NCBI GenBank assembly: GCA_026874595.1
Contig: CM049309.1
Location: 47,352,079-47,416,078 of the forward strand
DNA from: Sipunculus nudus
Taxonomy: Eukaryota; Annelida; Sipuncula; Golfingiida; Sipunculidae
Direction: 5' to 3'
DNA length: 64,000 bases
Shown here: piece after piece, positions 50,801 to 61,096 of the stretch
Numbering within the stretch: the first letter of the stretch is position 1
Layout: each line of letters begins with the position of its first letter
Translations under genes and position numbers: made by a program
The notes under the pieces: model-generated
Told to the model about the DNA's origin: nothing
Seen by the model: only the letters and a program-made list of their open reading frames with translations
The model's database searches: none

Positions 50801-52530
50801 CGTCATGACCCATGGGTCACTTGTTAAATCTTCTTCTCCTTTGTTTCCTGGCCGATTTTGATATTCTTTGTGTATCTGATAGGGCTTAGAAATTACTGCA
50901 CAGAATTTTATATTAACTGTGCCAATTTTTATATATCACCAAAATGGTTCTATTCCTAAATTTCATAATTAATATATAAAAATTTCTGGACATATATTGT
51001 CGTACCCATTAAAATTTAAAATTACAATACTGTCCTCGCGACCTAAGTATTCCCTGAAGTGTTTGGATAAAATATGGATAAAAGGTTTTCGTTCATTTTC
51101 AACTTAATGAGTTACAACTGAAATTATTCGATGAGTACCTTGCAAATTAATCCTTAAACTGTCCTTTATAAAATCCTTTAAATTTATAATTAAGACAATC
51201 GGATAACAATTCTGTTCATCAGAAGTATATGAAAATGATCTAACATCTCCATTTCACTCCGGTGGTAGTAATACCATTAACCAAACGTCTACTGCTAAAA
51301 AACTAGGAGTCATTACGGATACTAATGTTTGAATGGGGGCTCACATTTCTTCAGTGTGTAAGCGAGACTACTTACATTTGAGGAACCTTGGTTAACTAAG
51401 GCGGTTCCGTGACAGAGTCATTAGAATGCGTAGTCCATGCATTTATAACTACGATGTTGGACTATAGTTATTGTTTGTTGTGTGGTCTACCATCAGTGCA
51501 GATCAGCAGACTTCAGTCTATTTAGAATACAGCATACAGGATCATTCTAGTTCTGCAAGGAAAGAGAGCATAAATCCTGTCTTGTATTCCCTACACTGGC
51601 TGCCTGTGAAGGAACGAAAAAGATTTTAACTTTAGTCTTTATTTATGAGGCTGGTAACAACATTTCATCAGTTTACATTCAGGAACTTTTACAACCTTAT
51701 AAACCATAAGATGCTCAGATTTGGTGACCAGGCCTTGCTAACTGTGCCATTCACCACTTCCTCTTTGGTGCAGACGAGGGCATTCAGTGTGGCTGGTCCT
51801 CTACCACAGAACGAACTACTATGCGTCTTAAGATCTTCACCGTCTTTGATGGTGTTTAAGTCAATAATGCAAACATATATTTTCGTGCAATATTTTTTTT
51901 TAAATGTTACACTAGTCCTTAACAGTAATCGTGTATTGTGCTACTGTATAAATTGTATACTACTGTCTCGTATATTTTAAAACTGTTTTTATCTTTTAGT
52001 CTTTGATATAGGCTTTGAGTGTTAAGCGTTTAGGGCAAATGGGTTTTACGCAATTTTAAATGTATTTATCATCATTATTATTATTATTATTATTATTTAC
52101 TATTATTATAATAATTATTTTTATTATTAAAACGGAATGGGGCGAAAACGGCAAAGACAAATATAATACATTGGACAACAAATTAAGCAACACGAACAAA
52201 AATATATATACGCCATATACGGGTGTTTAACCTCCTAGAATGTTTTACAACACTATTCAAAATCAGTATATTAAGTCATGGCCCATCAATATGAGCAAAA
52301 AGTTGGCAGATCTATATTCTGCTCACAAGAATCCTGATTTCATCTTTTTCTTATAAGATGCTACCTATTTACAGGGAGACTCCGGCGGTCCGATGGCTGT
52401 TAAGAATGGCGGCAGGTTCACCGTGGTTGGTCTGACGTCATGGGGTCGCGGCTGTGCCAGCGAAACACCTGGTGTATACGCACGGGTGTCTACGTACCTC
52501 GGCTGGATCAGTGGACACATCGGCGGCTAA
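41044..52530 (+). CDS. Trypsin-like S1A serine protease 2 (secreted zymogen), 6 exons, 270 aa
   Basis: Exons: 41044-41098, 42385-42488, 44875-44966, 45377-45636, 48841-48986, 52375-52530 (813 nt, TAA stop). Exon 1 (55 nt), exon 3 (92 nt) and exon 4 (260 nt) are the same length as in protease 1 and all intron phases match, so the two arose by duplication. Signal peptide about 1-16; propeptide with C21; mature start V39 (VVGG) preceded by Tyr38, not Arg/Lys. Triad H79 (SAAHC), D128 (NDISL), S222 (GDSGGP); D216 in the S1 pocket predicts trypsin-like cleavage. Eight Cys after the signal. The sequence is clearly diverged from protease 1 but no catalytic residue is lost, so both look functional. 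The gene is more than twice as long as its paralogue because introns 1, 2, 4 and 5 hold repeats and mobile elements. Confidence 0.95.
41310..41730. repeat. Degenerate minisatellite, about 58-bp unit
   Basis: About seven copies of a unit resembling 'tagctagaaatcctgaacc' then 'agtagacaggatatgatgg' then 'ttggtatgagggtct'. In intron 1 of protease 2. Confidence 0.75.
42385..42488 (+). CDS. Protease 2 exon 2: propeptide and mature N-terminus
   Basis: Acceptor TACTTTACAG|GTGATTG, donor TATCAG|GTAGGT. One codon longer than its counterpart in gene 1; contains the TPY|VVGG activation junction. Confidence 0.93.
42691..43047. repeat. Direct duplication, period 185 bp
   Basis: The segment beginning 'gaataagtataaaagacaac' at 42691 recurs at 42876 with few changes and a short deletion ('aaaaggagggtc'). 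In intron 2 of protease 2. Confidence 0.85.
43967..44500. repeat. 132-bp tandem array, four copies
   Basis: Near-identical units with 'taacacactagttaaatgta' start near 43970, 44101, 44233 and 44365. It sits in intron 2 of protease 2. As 132 is divisible by three, the minus strand carries a 44-residue repeating open frame by default. Confidence 0.88.
44628..44807 (+). repeat. Pair of (AT)n microsatellites near exon 3 of protease 2
   Basis: AT runs at about 44631-44671 and 44742-44806, separated by non-AT sequence; they create false Tyr-Ile repeat frames on both strands. Confidence 0.9.
44875..44966 (+). CDS. Protease 2 exon 3: catalytic His
   Basis: Acceptor CAATTTTAG|GTATCTC, donor GGAGA|GTAAGT. 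Encodes SHFCGG...NWVLSAAHC. Two (AT)n tracts lie within 250 bp upstream. Confidence 0.93.
45377..45636 (+). CDS. Protease 2 exon 4: catalytic Asp
   Basis: Acceptor ATTCAACAG|ATCAGC, donor TTCTCTG|GTACGT. Encodes [13 protein letters not shown] and VSGWG. Confidence 0.93.
45818..47550 (+). mobile_element. Helentron-like non-autonomous element (HINE) in intron 4 of protease 2
   Basis: The 5' end is a 31-nt hairpin (45818-45848): outer arms TATGCCCC/GGGGCATA, inner arms GCCAC/GTGGC, loop AAA. The 11-mer ATGCCCCCGCC (45819-45829) recurs inverted at 47517-47527 and TGGGGCA also recurs inverted at 47510-47516. After it come the hairpin GTGTC-gttct-GACAC (47530-47544) and terminal CTAG (47547-47550) followed by T. 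The interior is about nine tandem units of about 180 bp. No coding capacity. Confidence 0.78.
45890..47480 (+). repeat. Tandem array, about 180-bp unit, nine copies
   Basis: Each unit holds 'cgcaatgcctgcagatatt', 'gttacagatcgagttcgcg' and the self-complementary segment GAAAATTTCATGAAAA...GAAATTTTCATGAC. Units start near 45899, 46078, 46258, 46439, 46618, 46799, 46977, 47162 and 47341; the last three are the most diverged. Confidence 0.85.
48841..48986 (+). CDS. Protease 2 exon 5: specificity Asp
   Basis: Acceptor CTCCATACAG|GTGGACC, donor TGCCAG|GTAACC. Ends NPTDTCQ as in gene 1. Confidence 0.93.
49101..50823 (+). mobile_element. Helentron-like element of the 'AGCTCAGATGACT' family in intron 5 of protease 2
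   Basis: Starts inside the family's 5' hairpin (TAAGTCATCTGAGCTATAGC), so the 5' arm is lost. It continues with a gtccgtcgtccgtcggtctg stretch and about five units of 320-357 bp, each with a GGTGG...CCACC palindrome (49289, 49641, then decayed near 49970, 50303, 50625). The 3' end has an inverted GTCAGCTGAGCG, the hairpin TGACCC-AT-GGGTCA (50806-50819) and CTTG|TT. Confidence 0.7.
51240..52100 (+). mobile_element. Decayed 3' fragment of a CR1/L2-type LINE in intron 5 of protease 2
   Basis: With several frameshifts and stops, the plus strand reads [42 protein letters not shown] and [14 protein letters not shown], the signature C-terminal segments of CR1/L2 reverse transcriptases. It ends in an (ATT)n tail at 52070-52110, as expected for this group. 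Confidence 0.85.
52375..52530 (+). CDS. Protease 2 exon 6: catalytic Ser and C-terminus
   Basis: Acceptor ACCTATTTACAG|GGAGACT. Encodes [16 protein letters not shown] and PGVYARV, stop TAA 52528-52530. Confidence 0.93.
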   Translation, partial: GDSGGPMAVKNGGRFTVVGLTSWGRGCASETPGVYARVSTYLGWISGHIGG

Positions 52531-52558
52531 TTGACTGGACCAAGGAGTTGATAATCAT

Positions 52559-52564
52559 AATAAA
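52559..52564 (+). promoter_or_regulatory. Poly(A) signal of protease gene 2
   Basis: AATAAA 29 nt after the stop; a second copy lies at 52598-52603. Confidence 0.65.
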
Positions 52565-52854
52565 GTCTGTATGAATGACTCTTGTCCTCTTGCGTTAAAT
52601 AAAGGCCAAACTTAGGTCTTTTCCTTCAGATGGGGAAGATAATAACAAAATCATTGTACGCTTCATTTTACATTCATTTTTTATTAACAATGAATATGTG
52701 TGTTATGCGGGCAAAACAGAGCCCCAAGGGGAGGGTTGCGGAATGGGGACACCTTTAACAGAAGGGAAACATATAAAAGGCCACGGTATAAATGTTCTAA
52801 ATTTAGGCATACCGGAATAAAATTAGAAAAATTTAAACTTTATTTATATAAAGT

Positions 52855-53035
52855 GACATAAAAAGCGGATCGAACTGTCTCACAGGTGAAGCTTGCTTTG
52901 CTAGCGAAGCGGTTGGTTCGCCGGACTTGTGCGCCACCGACCTGGGTTCGACTCCCGGATCGGCCCAGGGTTTTCCCCTCTTTTTTTGTTTTCGTAACAA
53001 AATGGGGGCTCGTCCAACGTGTTCTTCCAACATTT
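52855..53035 (+). mobile_element. tRNA-derived SINE or tRNA pseudogene downstream of protease 2
   Basis: A-box TAGCGAAGCGG (52902-52912) and B-box GGTTCGACTCC (52945-52955) are well formed and correctly spaced. The flanks do not close a clean acceptor stem that I can see, so a SINE head is more likely than a working tRNA. Confidence 0.6.
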
Positions 53036-53039
53036 ATGT

Positions 53040-54025
53040 GTAAGCACTACAACAGCCCTATTTCACTGAACATATATAATGACATATTGAACGCATGAAA
53101 TATAAAGGGATAGGTCTCAGAAAACAAAGCGTTTGTAAAATTAAGCATTGGTCCTCATTAGTCCCCCTGTCCCCAAACATTTTCAACCAGGATGGAAATA
53201 CCATGTGATGCCCCCCCCCCTTCCCCCCACTTCTTCACTTTTTGCAAGTGAATTTAAGTGAGTGTTATTTTGTCATTAAATATAGACTAATTGCTGTAAG
53301 TAAATTACAAGTTGTTACAAAATGTGTTACAGTGTCGCAGATTCCTCAAATATCAATGAAATGCAGGGATTTAGAAACGGATAAATATGTTAATGACTTA
53401 TAATATGATATGATTCCCTGTGGTATTCAGACAATAAACGCTCAAATAAAAAACATGTCGGTTTTATTGATTGAATGTTAAGTAGAACATCTTTACTACT
53501 TCTTGGTTATTGAATCTACACTATTCAGTGTTATTCTGTTCTCAAATTGTTTCAATATGTCTCGAGGTTGATTGAAAATATAATACAATTCCCATACCTC
53601 TTTATAGGAACACCCAACGCCAAGACCAACCAGCCGGCAAACACTTTTCCTGAAAATACTTATCTCTCATCGTGATCCCCTCCAGAACTTGGTTCTGGAT
53701 CCATCATAGAGGACATCATTATTAACACCACACTATATTGAGAAATGTGGTATGTTTGTTTGAGTGTGTTAATGTGGTTTACCCCGTTACAAGGAACATT
53801 ATTTGGGTGTCTCCCCACATTGCGAATGGAAATTGCTCCCCTGCAATTAAGCGGTTGATCAGCAGTGAATGCAGGGTAATTTTTGTCAGTCTGCTACCAG
53901 TTTTAGATTTCATTAATATTGACATTAAGTGATTTTTTAAAACTATAAAGTCAGGACTGTCTTATGTCAATTTAAATTTGATTAAGTCATAGGCCCGGGA
54001 GCAGGCACTTCGAAATTGAATGTGA
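53040..54025. other. Intergenic, no recognised feature
   Basis: AT-rich with a C-rich run near 53210-53229; no coding or repeat signal recognised. Confidence 0.4.
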
Positions 54026-54029
54026 TGTC

Positions 54030-54330
54030 ATCTTAGCAATATGAATCACCCTTAGTCCGTCGTCCGTTCTGCCGCCCAGCTGTCCGGCCGTCCGGCCGTT
54101 TACAATGTACAAATCGTAAACGTAAGACCTATAGAACCATCTACTATAAATCCAGGGAGGTCCTGGGCAAATCCGCTTGGAAACTGGAATTGTAGGTCAT
54201 GATGACCTATATTTTGCGAGCTACTGACCGAAAACATGATTCTGAAAACATGTTTTTGGGCTGTCAAATAGGACACAAATTATATCAATTAGGCCTAGAA
54301 TCTTCTTTACACTTTTTTCGGGTGCATATT
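54030..54330 (+). repeat. 5' fragment of the AGCTCAGATGACT-family element
   Basis: Contains 'gtcatcttagcaatatgaat', 'gtccgtcgtccg', 'acaaatcgtaaacgtaagac' and a perfect GGTCATGATGACC (54195-54207). No 3' hairpin end is visible. Confidence 0.6.
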
Positions 54331-54334
54331 GGAT

Positions 54335-55940
54335 AAGCAGCCGACCTAGCTTTTCAGATGTTTGGGTGGCTGTTGTTTCTTTGTTGATATATATCTATAT
54401 TATATATGTATCATATGATAGATATCATATACATGCCAAGGCCCAGATCCTGATTAATCGGCTATTGGTCTAGACGAATTCAAGATTGGCCTAAAACCTA
54501 ACGAGATTCATACTGAGTAGACAAAACACTGGATTCTGCCTTCAGCGCATACTCTCAATAATATTAAAGAACATTACACCCGAGTTAGGGCTTAAAACTT
54601 TAAAATGACATTATGAGTTAAGTGAACAAATATATAGATCCCATTAATCACTTAAATAAGACAGAAACAACTGAATGAATAATTTTTCTAGCCTGCAATA
54701 TATAAGAAAAATCAATTTATATATATTTACCTGGAATATATATTTTTTATATGTATAAATTTGGACTGAAAAACTTCGAAGCATTGATAGTCAGTGCATT
54801 GTTGACAAAGGTAGCTGATTTTAATCAAGTCATCAACTGAAAAATGTATACATAATTCATGTTTAATGTTTTATAAAAAAAATATATTATATAGACAAAT
54901 AATAATTCCAGTATGCTGCCCGGATACAACAATTCAACCAGCTCCGAAAAGTTTGTATGTGATCGGCAAATTTCTCGTTTTTTCCGTGGTTACTTCTGGT
55001 GTCACTTTTGCATTGTATAAATGGACGTATATATGGAGAATATACATGGAAAGTAGTTGATCCAATATCTGATCCAATTCACAGTTTTCTGAAAAGGGAC
55101 CCGGGGAATATTGGGTGTAAACTCTCTTGCGGGGAAAATTGCCGTTTTTGCCCCCCCCCCCCCCCCAACACCTCGGTAGTTGTGAACAATTGTTTAAGGT
55201 ATAAATTACTCGTTGCAAATGTCTACCCTCCCTCTCCCTATAACTCCGGATCCGAACCTGAATGTAGTATCCGAAATGTCTTCTTACTATTTAATGTGTG
55301 TAACATCCGAATCATTCTGGATGCAAATAAAACACGAAATGATGCGACTTTCTGCTTGCGGTAGGCATCGGATATTGTTTCATGGTAATATACACTTAAT
55401 CCTTACATTTCGATATATTTTCTATATATTATTATATATTTTATTTTTATAATTATATATTATTATTTTTATTTTTTATAAATTATTATTATAATTGTCA
55501 GATATGCTTAACGACCAGGCACTGATGGGCTTTGCAATATTTGGACAGTATCATGCAAAACCTTAAAGTGAGTGACGGGGGGGGGGGGGTCTGCTGAAGG
55601 ATCTCATAGTGACGGACACAGAAAACTTATAAGTTTAAACCTGTGTGTTATGATTCAAAATTTCGTCACAACTAGACCTGAATTAAAAAAAAATTACATA
55701 GGCAATGTTCCCTCCTTATCAAACACCTGATAATTAAACTTATAATTAAAAAGAATAGGTGCTCGTGTAATATTGTATTATGTGTAGAATAAATTAATAT
55801 AATTACGTAATTCATTTTCTAGTTAAATCTAACCCGATAGAGAGGGAAAGTTTATAGGGGTTGATGAGTTTATTTCTTTTGCTTTGGTATTGTAAAACTT
55901 TTGTGGTAGACATTCGATTACAGTTTTTTGTTCTTTTTCT
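54335..55940. other. Intergenic, AT-rich, no recognised gene
   Basis: Contains poly-C (about 55150-55166) and poly-G (about 55578-55589) runs and a very AT-rich stretch at 55405-55495. The overlapping frames near 55.0-55.4 kb have no recognisable protein content. Confidence 0.4.
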
Positions 55941-55944
55941 TTTT

Positions 55945-56340
55945 AACTGACTGAAAGTCGATCGATAGCGATGGGATCTTGTCCGTCGTATGTATGTCTG
56001 TTCGTTTACGATTCACAAATCGTAACCGTAAGGCTCTGGAAGTTTGAACTTCACTCGCTGACAAGTCCTGATAGGTCCCTTGTGGAACCAAAAATTAGGT
56101 CACCGTACCCTAAATTCTCGGAGTTACAACGTGACAACACATGTTTCGGAAACCCTGAAGCTAAGACCCTTGTACGTAAAACGTCCACGCAAAGGCCAGA
56201 TTACTCATGATAGGCTGGTTAGGTCACCATAAAATTTCGTATGCATATGGATATTGGTGAATTGTAACTGCAGCAGCACATTCATGGCGCAACCTGTAAT
56301 ATTTTTAATGTCCATGCAATGCTTGTAACTTTGAGGGTGT
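55945..56340 (+). repeat. Truncated AGCTCAGATGACT-family fragment next to the LINE
   Basis: Starts 'ctgactgaaagtcgatcgat', then 'cacaaatcgtaaccgtaagg' and 'aggtcaccgtaccc' (a decayed palindrome). The LINE 3' end adjoins at 56341, so insertion of the LINE may have cut this copy. Confidence 0.5.
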
Positions 56341-57715
56341 CAGAACAGAACAGAACAAGTGTTTTATTCAAGAAAAAGGCCTCAGGCCCAAAGTTCCTAC
56401 AAGAATAATACATCACTAGTACTCAAAGATATGAAGGAACGTCAAATAATTAAATAAGTAAAGAGATAAATAAATAATTTCAAAACATTTAAATAACAAG
56501 CTTCTTAAATATATCTTCGGAAATAGTGAGCATATATATGGATTTCTGTTTAACGGTACATGATTATTATGATGTGGCATTATACACCAAAAACATTGAT
56601 CTTTTCTTGAAAGCATGTAAAATGTAGGCTGCTAATTGAACTATCTGAAACATTTCGTCCATATTAAGCAATTTTCTAAAATTATATTCATTAGGTTCAT
56701 GGTATATTATTGGCAAATATTTATTACGCAAATCCGTGTACATAGGACATTCTAGCATCTTCATCTTCAATAATATTAAAACCTTTCTTAAAACAATATT
56801 CACAGATCCTCTCTTCTCTGTTGATACCCAATTGACGGCCAATTTCTATAGCTAATTTATGACTAGAACATCTAAATCTGGCCAATGCATTTCTGTAACC
56901 TTTGTTTGTAACACATATTAAATATTTTTCAAGTGTAAGCATAGATTTGAAAACTCCATAAGCATATAATTTACTACTAATATTTATATCATTATGCCAT
57001 TCTTGTACTGCCATATCTTTTAGTCGTTGTTTGATACACATGAGAAAACTATTAGAATCTCCAACATGTTGTGCCATCCACACATAACCAAATCCAGTGT
57101 GAAATAACAAGGATCTCATATGGGTAGCCCATGTTATTTTTCCCTTATAATCTAGCTTTACCAACATATTATAAATGTGTTTGGGATACCTACTTTCATC
57201 CATAGGAAGAAGTCTAAGCCAATATTTCAAACAGCGCTCAGAATATTTTATAAATAAAGGAAGACGCCCACAGTCTCCTAATACTGCTGCATTTACAGTG
57301 CTACTAATTACTTTAAAAATATATCTACAGAATTTATATTGAACTCTTTCTATCAACTCAACTCTACTAAAGCCCCAAAGCTCACTTCCAAATAAAATAA
57401 TTGGTACAACCATAATATCGAAGAGCTTAAAAAGCTGATTGATATTTAGATGCTGGTATTTATCATTAAATTTTTTTATAATACATACTAATTTATTTGC
57501 TTGTATTACTTGTTGCTTTTGTGTTTTTGTCCAAGAAAGTTTATTAGTAAAGGTGATTCCAAGGTATTTGTAGTGAGATACAACATCTAGTTTCTTACCT
57601 TCAAAAAGCCATTTTTCAGATTTTCGTAAAATACCTCCACGACGACAAACCATAATTTTAGTTTTATTTAAATTTTCTTTCATACCATAATTGCGGCAAA
57701 AATTGGCAATATGAT

Positions 57716-58757
57716 CTATTTGTCTCTGAAGTCTTCAAGGTGTATCTGAAAATTTACTATATCATCTGCAAACATAAGAGTAACTAAATTTGGAAGGTGT
57801 TCATTAATATAAATTCCCTGACAATCAGAACTATTCAGTGTGAAATAAAACTCATTTATAAATATAGAAAATAATAATGGACTTACCATACATCCCTGTC
57901 TCGTCCCTAAAGTGCAAGAAAAATATCCTGTAGTTCCATTATCTGTAAGAATACATGATTGCATTTTGGAGTACATTGACCTGATGACTTTTAAAATTCT
58001 TCCATTAATACCCTGTTTTAATAAAATATACCATAAAATATCATGTTGGACACAATCAAAAGCCTTAGAAAAATCGATATAAATGCAATAGAATCTCCCC
58101 CTTCTTTTACTTAAATATTTTTGTATTAACCCCTGCAAAACAAAAGCATTATCAATTGTACAATAACCCTTCCTATACCCTGCCTGTGCCTCTGCCAATA
58201 TATCTGAGTCCTCCACATAAACCAACAATCTATTATTCAGAATTTTAGTGAATAATTTACAAAATTCATTTAATAAAGTAATTCCCCTGTAATTAGCCGG
58301 ATCGTTTATCTGTCCACTTTTGTACAAAGGATATATAATTCCTTTGCTCCATTCATCTGGGAAAAAACCTGTGTATAGTATACTATTGTACAATTTTTCT
58401 AACAATGGAAGTAAAAATTTGATAATAAATTTTTATCACATCAAGTGTCAGACCATCTGGACCTGGTGGTTTACCTGTCGCCATCTGCTTAACTGCATAT
58501 TCAATCTCATGTGTAGTGATATCATTATTAAGATTACCACAATGCTTATTTTCATCAAAATGTTCTGCTATATATGCATTCACCATATTGTTTCTATCTC
58601 CTTCAATTTCATTTCTACTACCATTCAGCAAATCTTTAAAATATTTATACCAACAATCTGCATCAATACCAACTCTGTAACTATTCAGTGCATTGAATTT
58701 ATTAACCTGTAGTACAATCCTCATCCCACCATTTAGGCTTACATAAACTTTTAACAT
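57716..58757 (-). pseudogene. Reverse transcriptase domain of the LINE, frameshifted
   Basis: Two overlapping open frames (58757-58383 and 58405-57716) carry RT motifs in order: PPGPDGL, a YRGITLL segment, YIDFSKAFDCVQHD, GTRQGCMVSPLLF and the catalytic FADD. The frame change lies near 58383-58405. Confidence 0.88.
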
Positions 58758-58866
58758 CTGAATTTCCTTTCTCTTTCCTTGAAACTCTTTTCACTATATT
58801 TGTTAACAGGTTCACAGCTTCATTAATATCATATTGAACACACTGTTGGAATGCCTGCTAGCAAAT

Positions 58867-59505
58867 TTAACAATCTTCTTGGTTAAATATACTTCTTTTT
58901 TCAATAACATCTTGAGTCTTCAATTTATATTTAACACGTGGAATAGTACACATAGTATTTTCTCTAGGTTCATTGATAATGTTACTGGATTTTATATCTA
59001 ATACACAAAACAATGGAAAATGATCTGAAATATCTACAGTAGAAATTTTAAATGATTTCACGGTCTTAAAAATATCAGAGCTTATCATAACATAATCAAC
59101 CACACTTTGCCCAGCATGAGTTATACAAGTGAACTCCCCTACTGAATCTGGTGCAACTCTACCATTAAGTATATGTAAATTTAATGAACAACAAAGGTTT
59201 TGTAAAGAAAAACCAAACTTATTTATCTTTCCATCTTTGGAGTTTCTAGTAAGTTTAAAATCATCCATGGGATAAGAATCACCGATTCCAGTTAACTCCA
59301 AGTTATCGCTTTCAATAAAATCAGGTAAGTGACCAATCCTGGCATTAAAATCACCCATAATTATGATACTCATATCCCCAAACTGTGAAATTATTTCCAT
59401 TAACATATTTTCTAATCTTACTATAGCATCACTTTCATCTGTCTCATTATGAATAGGTGACCCCTCTGGAGCAATATATACACATACCAATAGTACATTT
59501 TTCAC
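58867..59505 (-). pseudogene. Apurinic-like endonuclease domain of the LINE
   Basis: A 212-residue open frame with GDFNAR, a VVDYVMIS segment and SDHFPLF, the metal-binding and catalytic motifs of the exonuclease-endonuclease-phosphatase fold. The N-terminal part of the domain lies in other frames up to 59808. Confidence 0.88.
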
Positions 59506-59850
59506 TAAGCTGCATGAAGTACCATCAATAATAAATGCAATGACATCAGTGTATTTGAAAACCTTTAAAACATGAAAATTACATCGCTTTCATAAACAAA
59601 CCAGGACACCCCCTCTGGATAATCTTTTCCTGAGAACACATTGTAACAGTTAAAATCAACAAAGTAATTAAAAAAAAACATCTGGTGTTACTGCCCATGT
59701 TTCCACAATACACAAAATGTCAGACTGTTTTACCATTTGTCTAAGTTCAGGCGAGTTTAGTTTTGATTTTAAACCTTGAGCATTCCAAGGGTGTAAGTCT
59801 ACAGTCATTAGCCCAAACTACAGCAGGATACATTGTTCATATCTATTACT

Positions 59851-61096
59851 AGCTGATAGACCCGGTATACCGGGCTTATTACCGGGGTTGGGGAGATTTA
59901 TTAACTGAGATGTGAAATGTTGGCTCATTTTTTTATTCTAAAAGTTAACAGAAAATATAGTTTTTCAGTGGGAAACTGTCTACATAAGATATGTATAAAC
60001 ATTTTGGCACGACTGCAGAATAACTCACGCACCTCTCTGAGGCACAACACTTCTGTGAACAGAAAGCGTTTCCATGTACAGCTGCTTGTATCTTAATTTT
60101 GCCACTTACTTTTAAATTACATGAATCCTTAACATCATACCGTCCGTCCGTATAAACTCATAATCTGGTGGAGACAGTGCGTGAGTGATCCTGCAGTCGC
60201 TCCCATATTTTTAACATTTATTTTGTGGTTCTGTCCTCGTAGCAAGAAATTTATACCCCGGTATGTTTACCTTGATGACCTGGCCAGTGATGGTGTTGAC
60301 ATTGCGAACCGGAATGAGACGCGGGGGCAATCAGGTTTTCGATGATATTTCACTGGATTCTATCGGTGGACGTATAAAGATTAGGTTGATGTTAGGAACA
60401 CATGAAAGTTTTATTAAATGTACGTTACAAGGAAACTGTTCCTGAAGAAAGAAACAGAAATATGCATACCTTGTAAGTAGCAGAAGCGGACCCAACGGGA
60501 CTCCATGCAGAGAGTCCGTATTCATTTTCAACCGTCGAAATGTTTTTTTTTTATCTTATCAGACAAATTTTGAGGCCTGAAACCCTAGACACCACTTCAC
60601 CCCACCCCACGCCTGTTCCTGAAATTGGGACCTTGAATTAGGTTTTGTCATTAATCCTCCTGGGTTGAACTCTCCATTTCATAAAGCGAGAAACATGTGT
60701 TTTTCTCTTTTACTGACCACGCACGTGGGTCAAATCCCTCATTGAAAGCAAGCGTTATTCATATGAACAATAGTCCTTAGTGTTAGAGGTTAAGTGACCA
60801 CGATGCACGCATTCCGGTGATTGCCAAAGGCAGTTCGGCTGTGCTCGGTAAAAAACGGAAAAATCACTCAAAATTATATGTATATTAAAAATTATTTATT
60901 TTCATATCACCTATGTCACTGCGGGGATAATAACCTTTAAAATGATGTATGGCATAATATTGTACACAGCGCGGTTTTAGAGAACACTGCGAACAAACGT
61001 GAACTGAATTCCTTTTATAAGTATTAGATAAGCAGGCGTTCATGTCCTGATACTTTCACTACGGAACAGCAAAATTGAGTCTTTTTATTATACATT
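59851..61096. other. Intergenic; short GC palindrome next to the LINE 5' side
   Basis: CCCGGTATACCGGG (59861-59874) is a perfect 14-bp palindrome followed by 'cttattaccgggg'. The remainder shows no gene. Confidence 0.45.

Larger units (their letters stand above)
56341..59850 (-). mobile_element. Decayed APE-type non-LTR retrotransposon (CR1/Jockey-like group)
   Basis: On the minus strand, pieces in different frames read in order: endonuclease start near 59808 (PWNAQGLKSKL, DILCIVETW), endonuclease body 59505-58867 (GDFNAR, VVDYVMIS, SDHFP), reverse transcriptase 58757-57716 (PPGPDGL, YIDFSKAFD, TRQGCMVSPLLF, FADD) and a C-terminal region 57683-56567 (YKYLGITF, GSELWGF, ICEYC). At least four frame breaks make it inactive. 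The 3' end has the minus-strand repeat (TTCTG)n at 56357-56341. No ORF1 is seen, so it may be 5' truncated. Confidence 0.9.

Noticed and set aside
52895-52975. Functional tRNA gene
   Set aside because: A and B boxes are present but no complete cloverleaf or clear terminator could be formed by eye; a SINE head is more likely.
53738-53932. 64-residue open frame downstream of protease 2
   Set aside because: No homology recognised, no promoter or splice context.
55000-55452. Overlapping frames of 79-121 residues near 55 kb
   Set aside because: Low-complexity, poly-C-derived proline runs, no splice or domain support.
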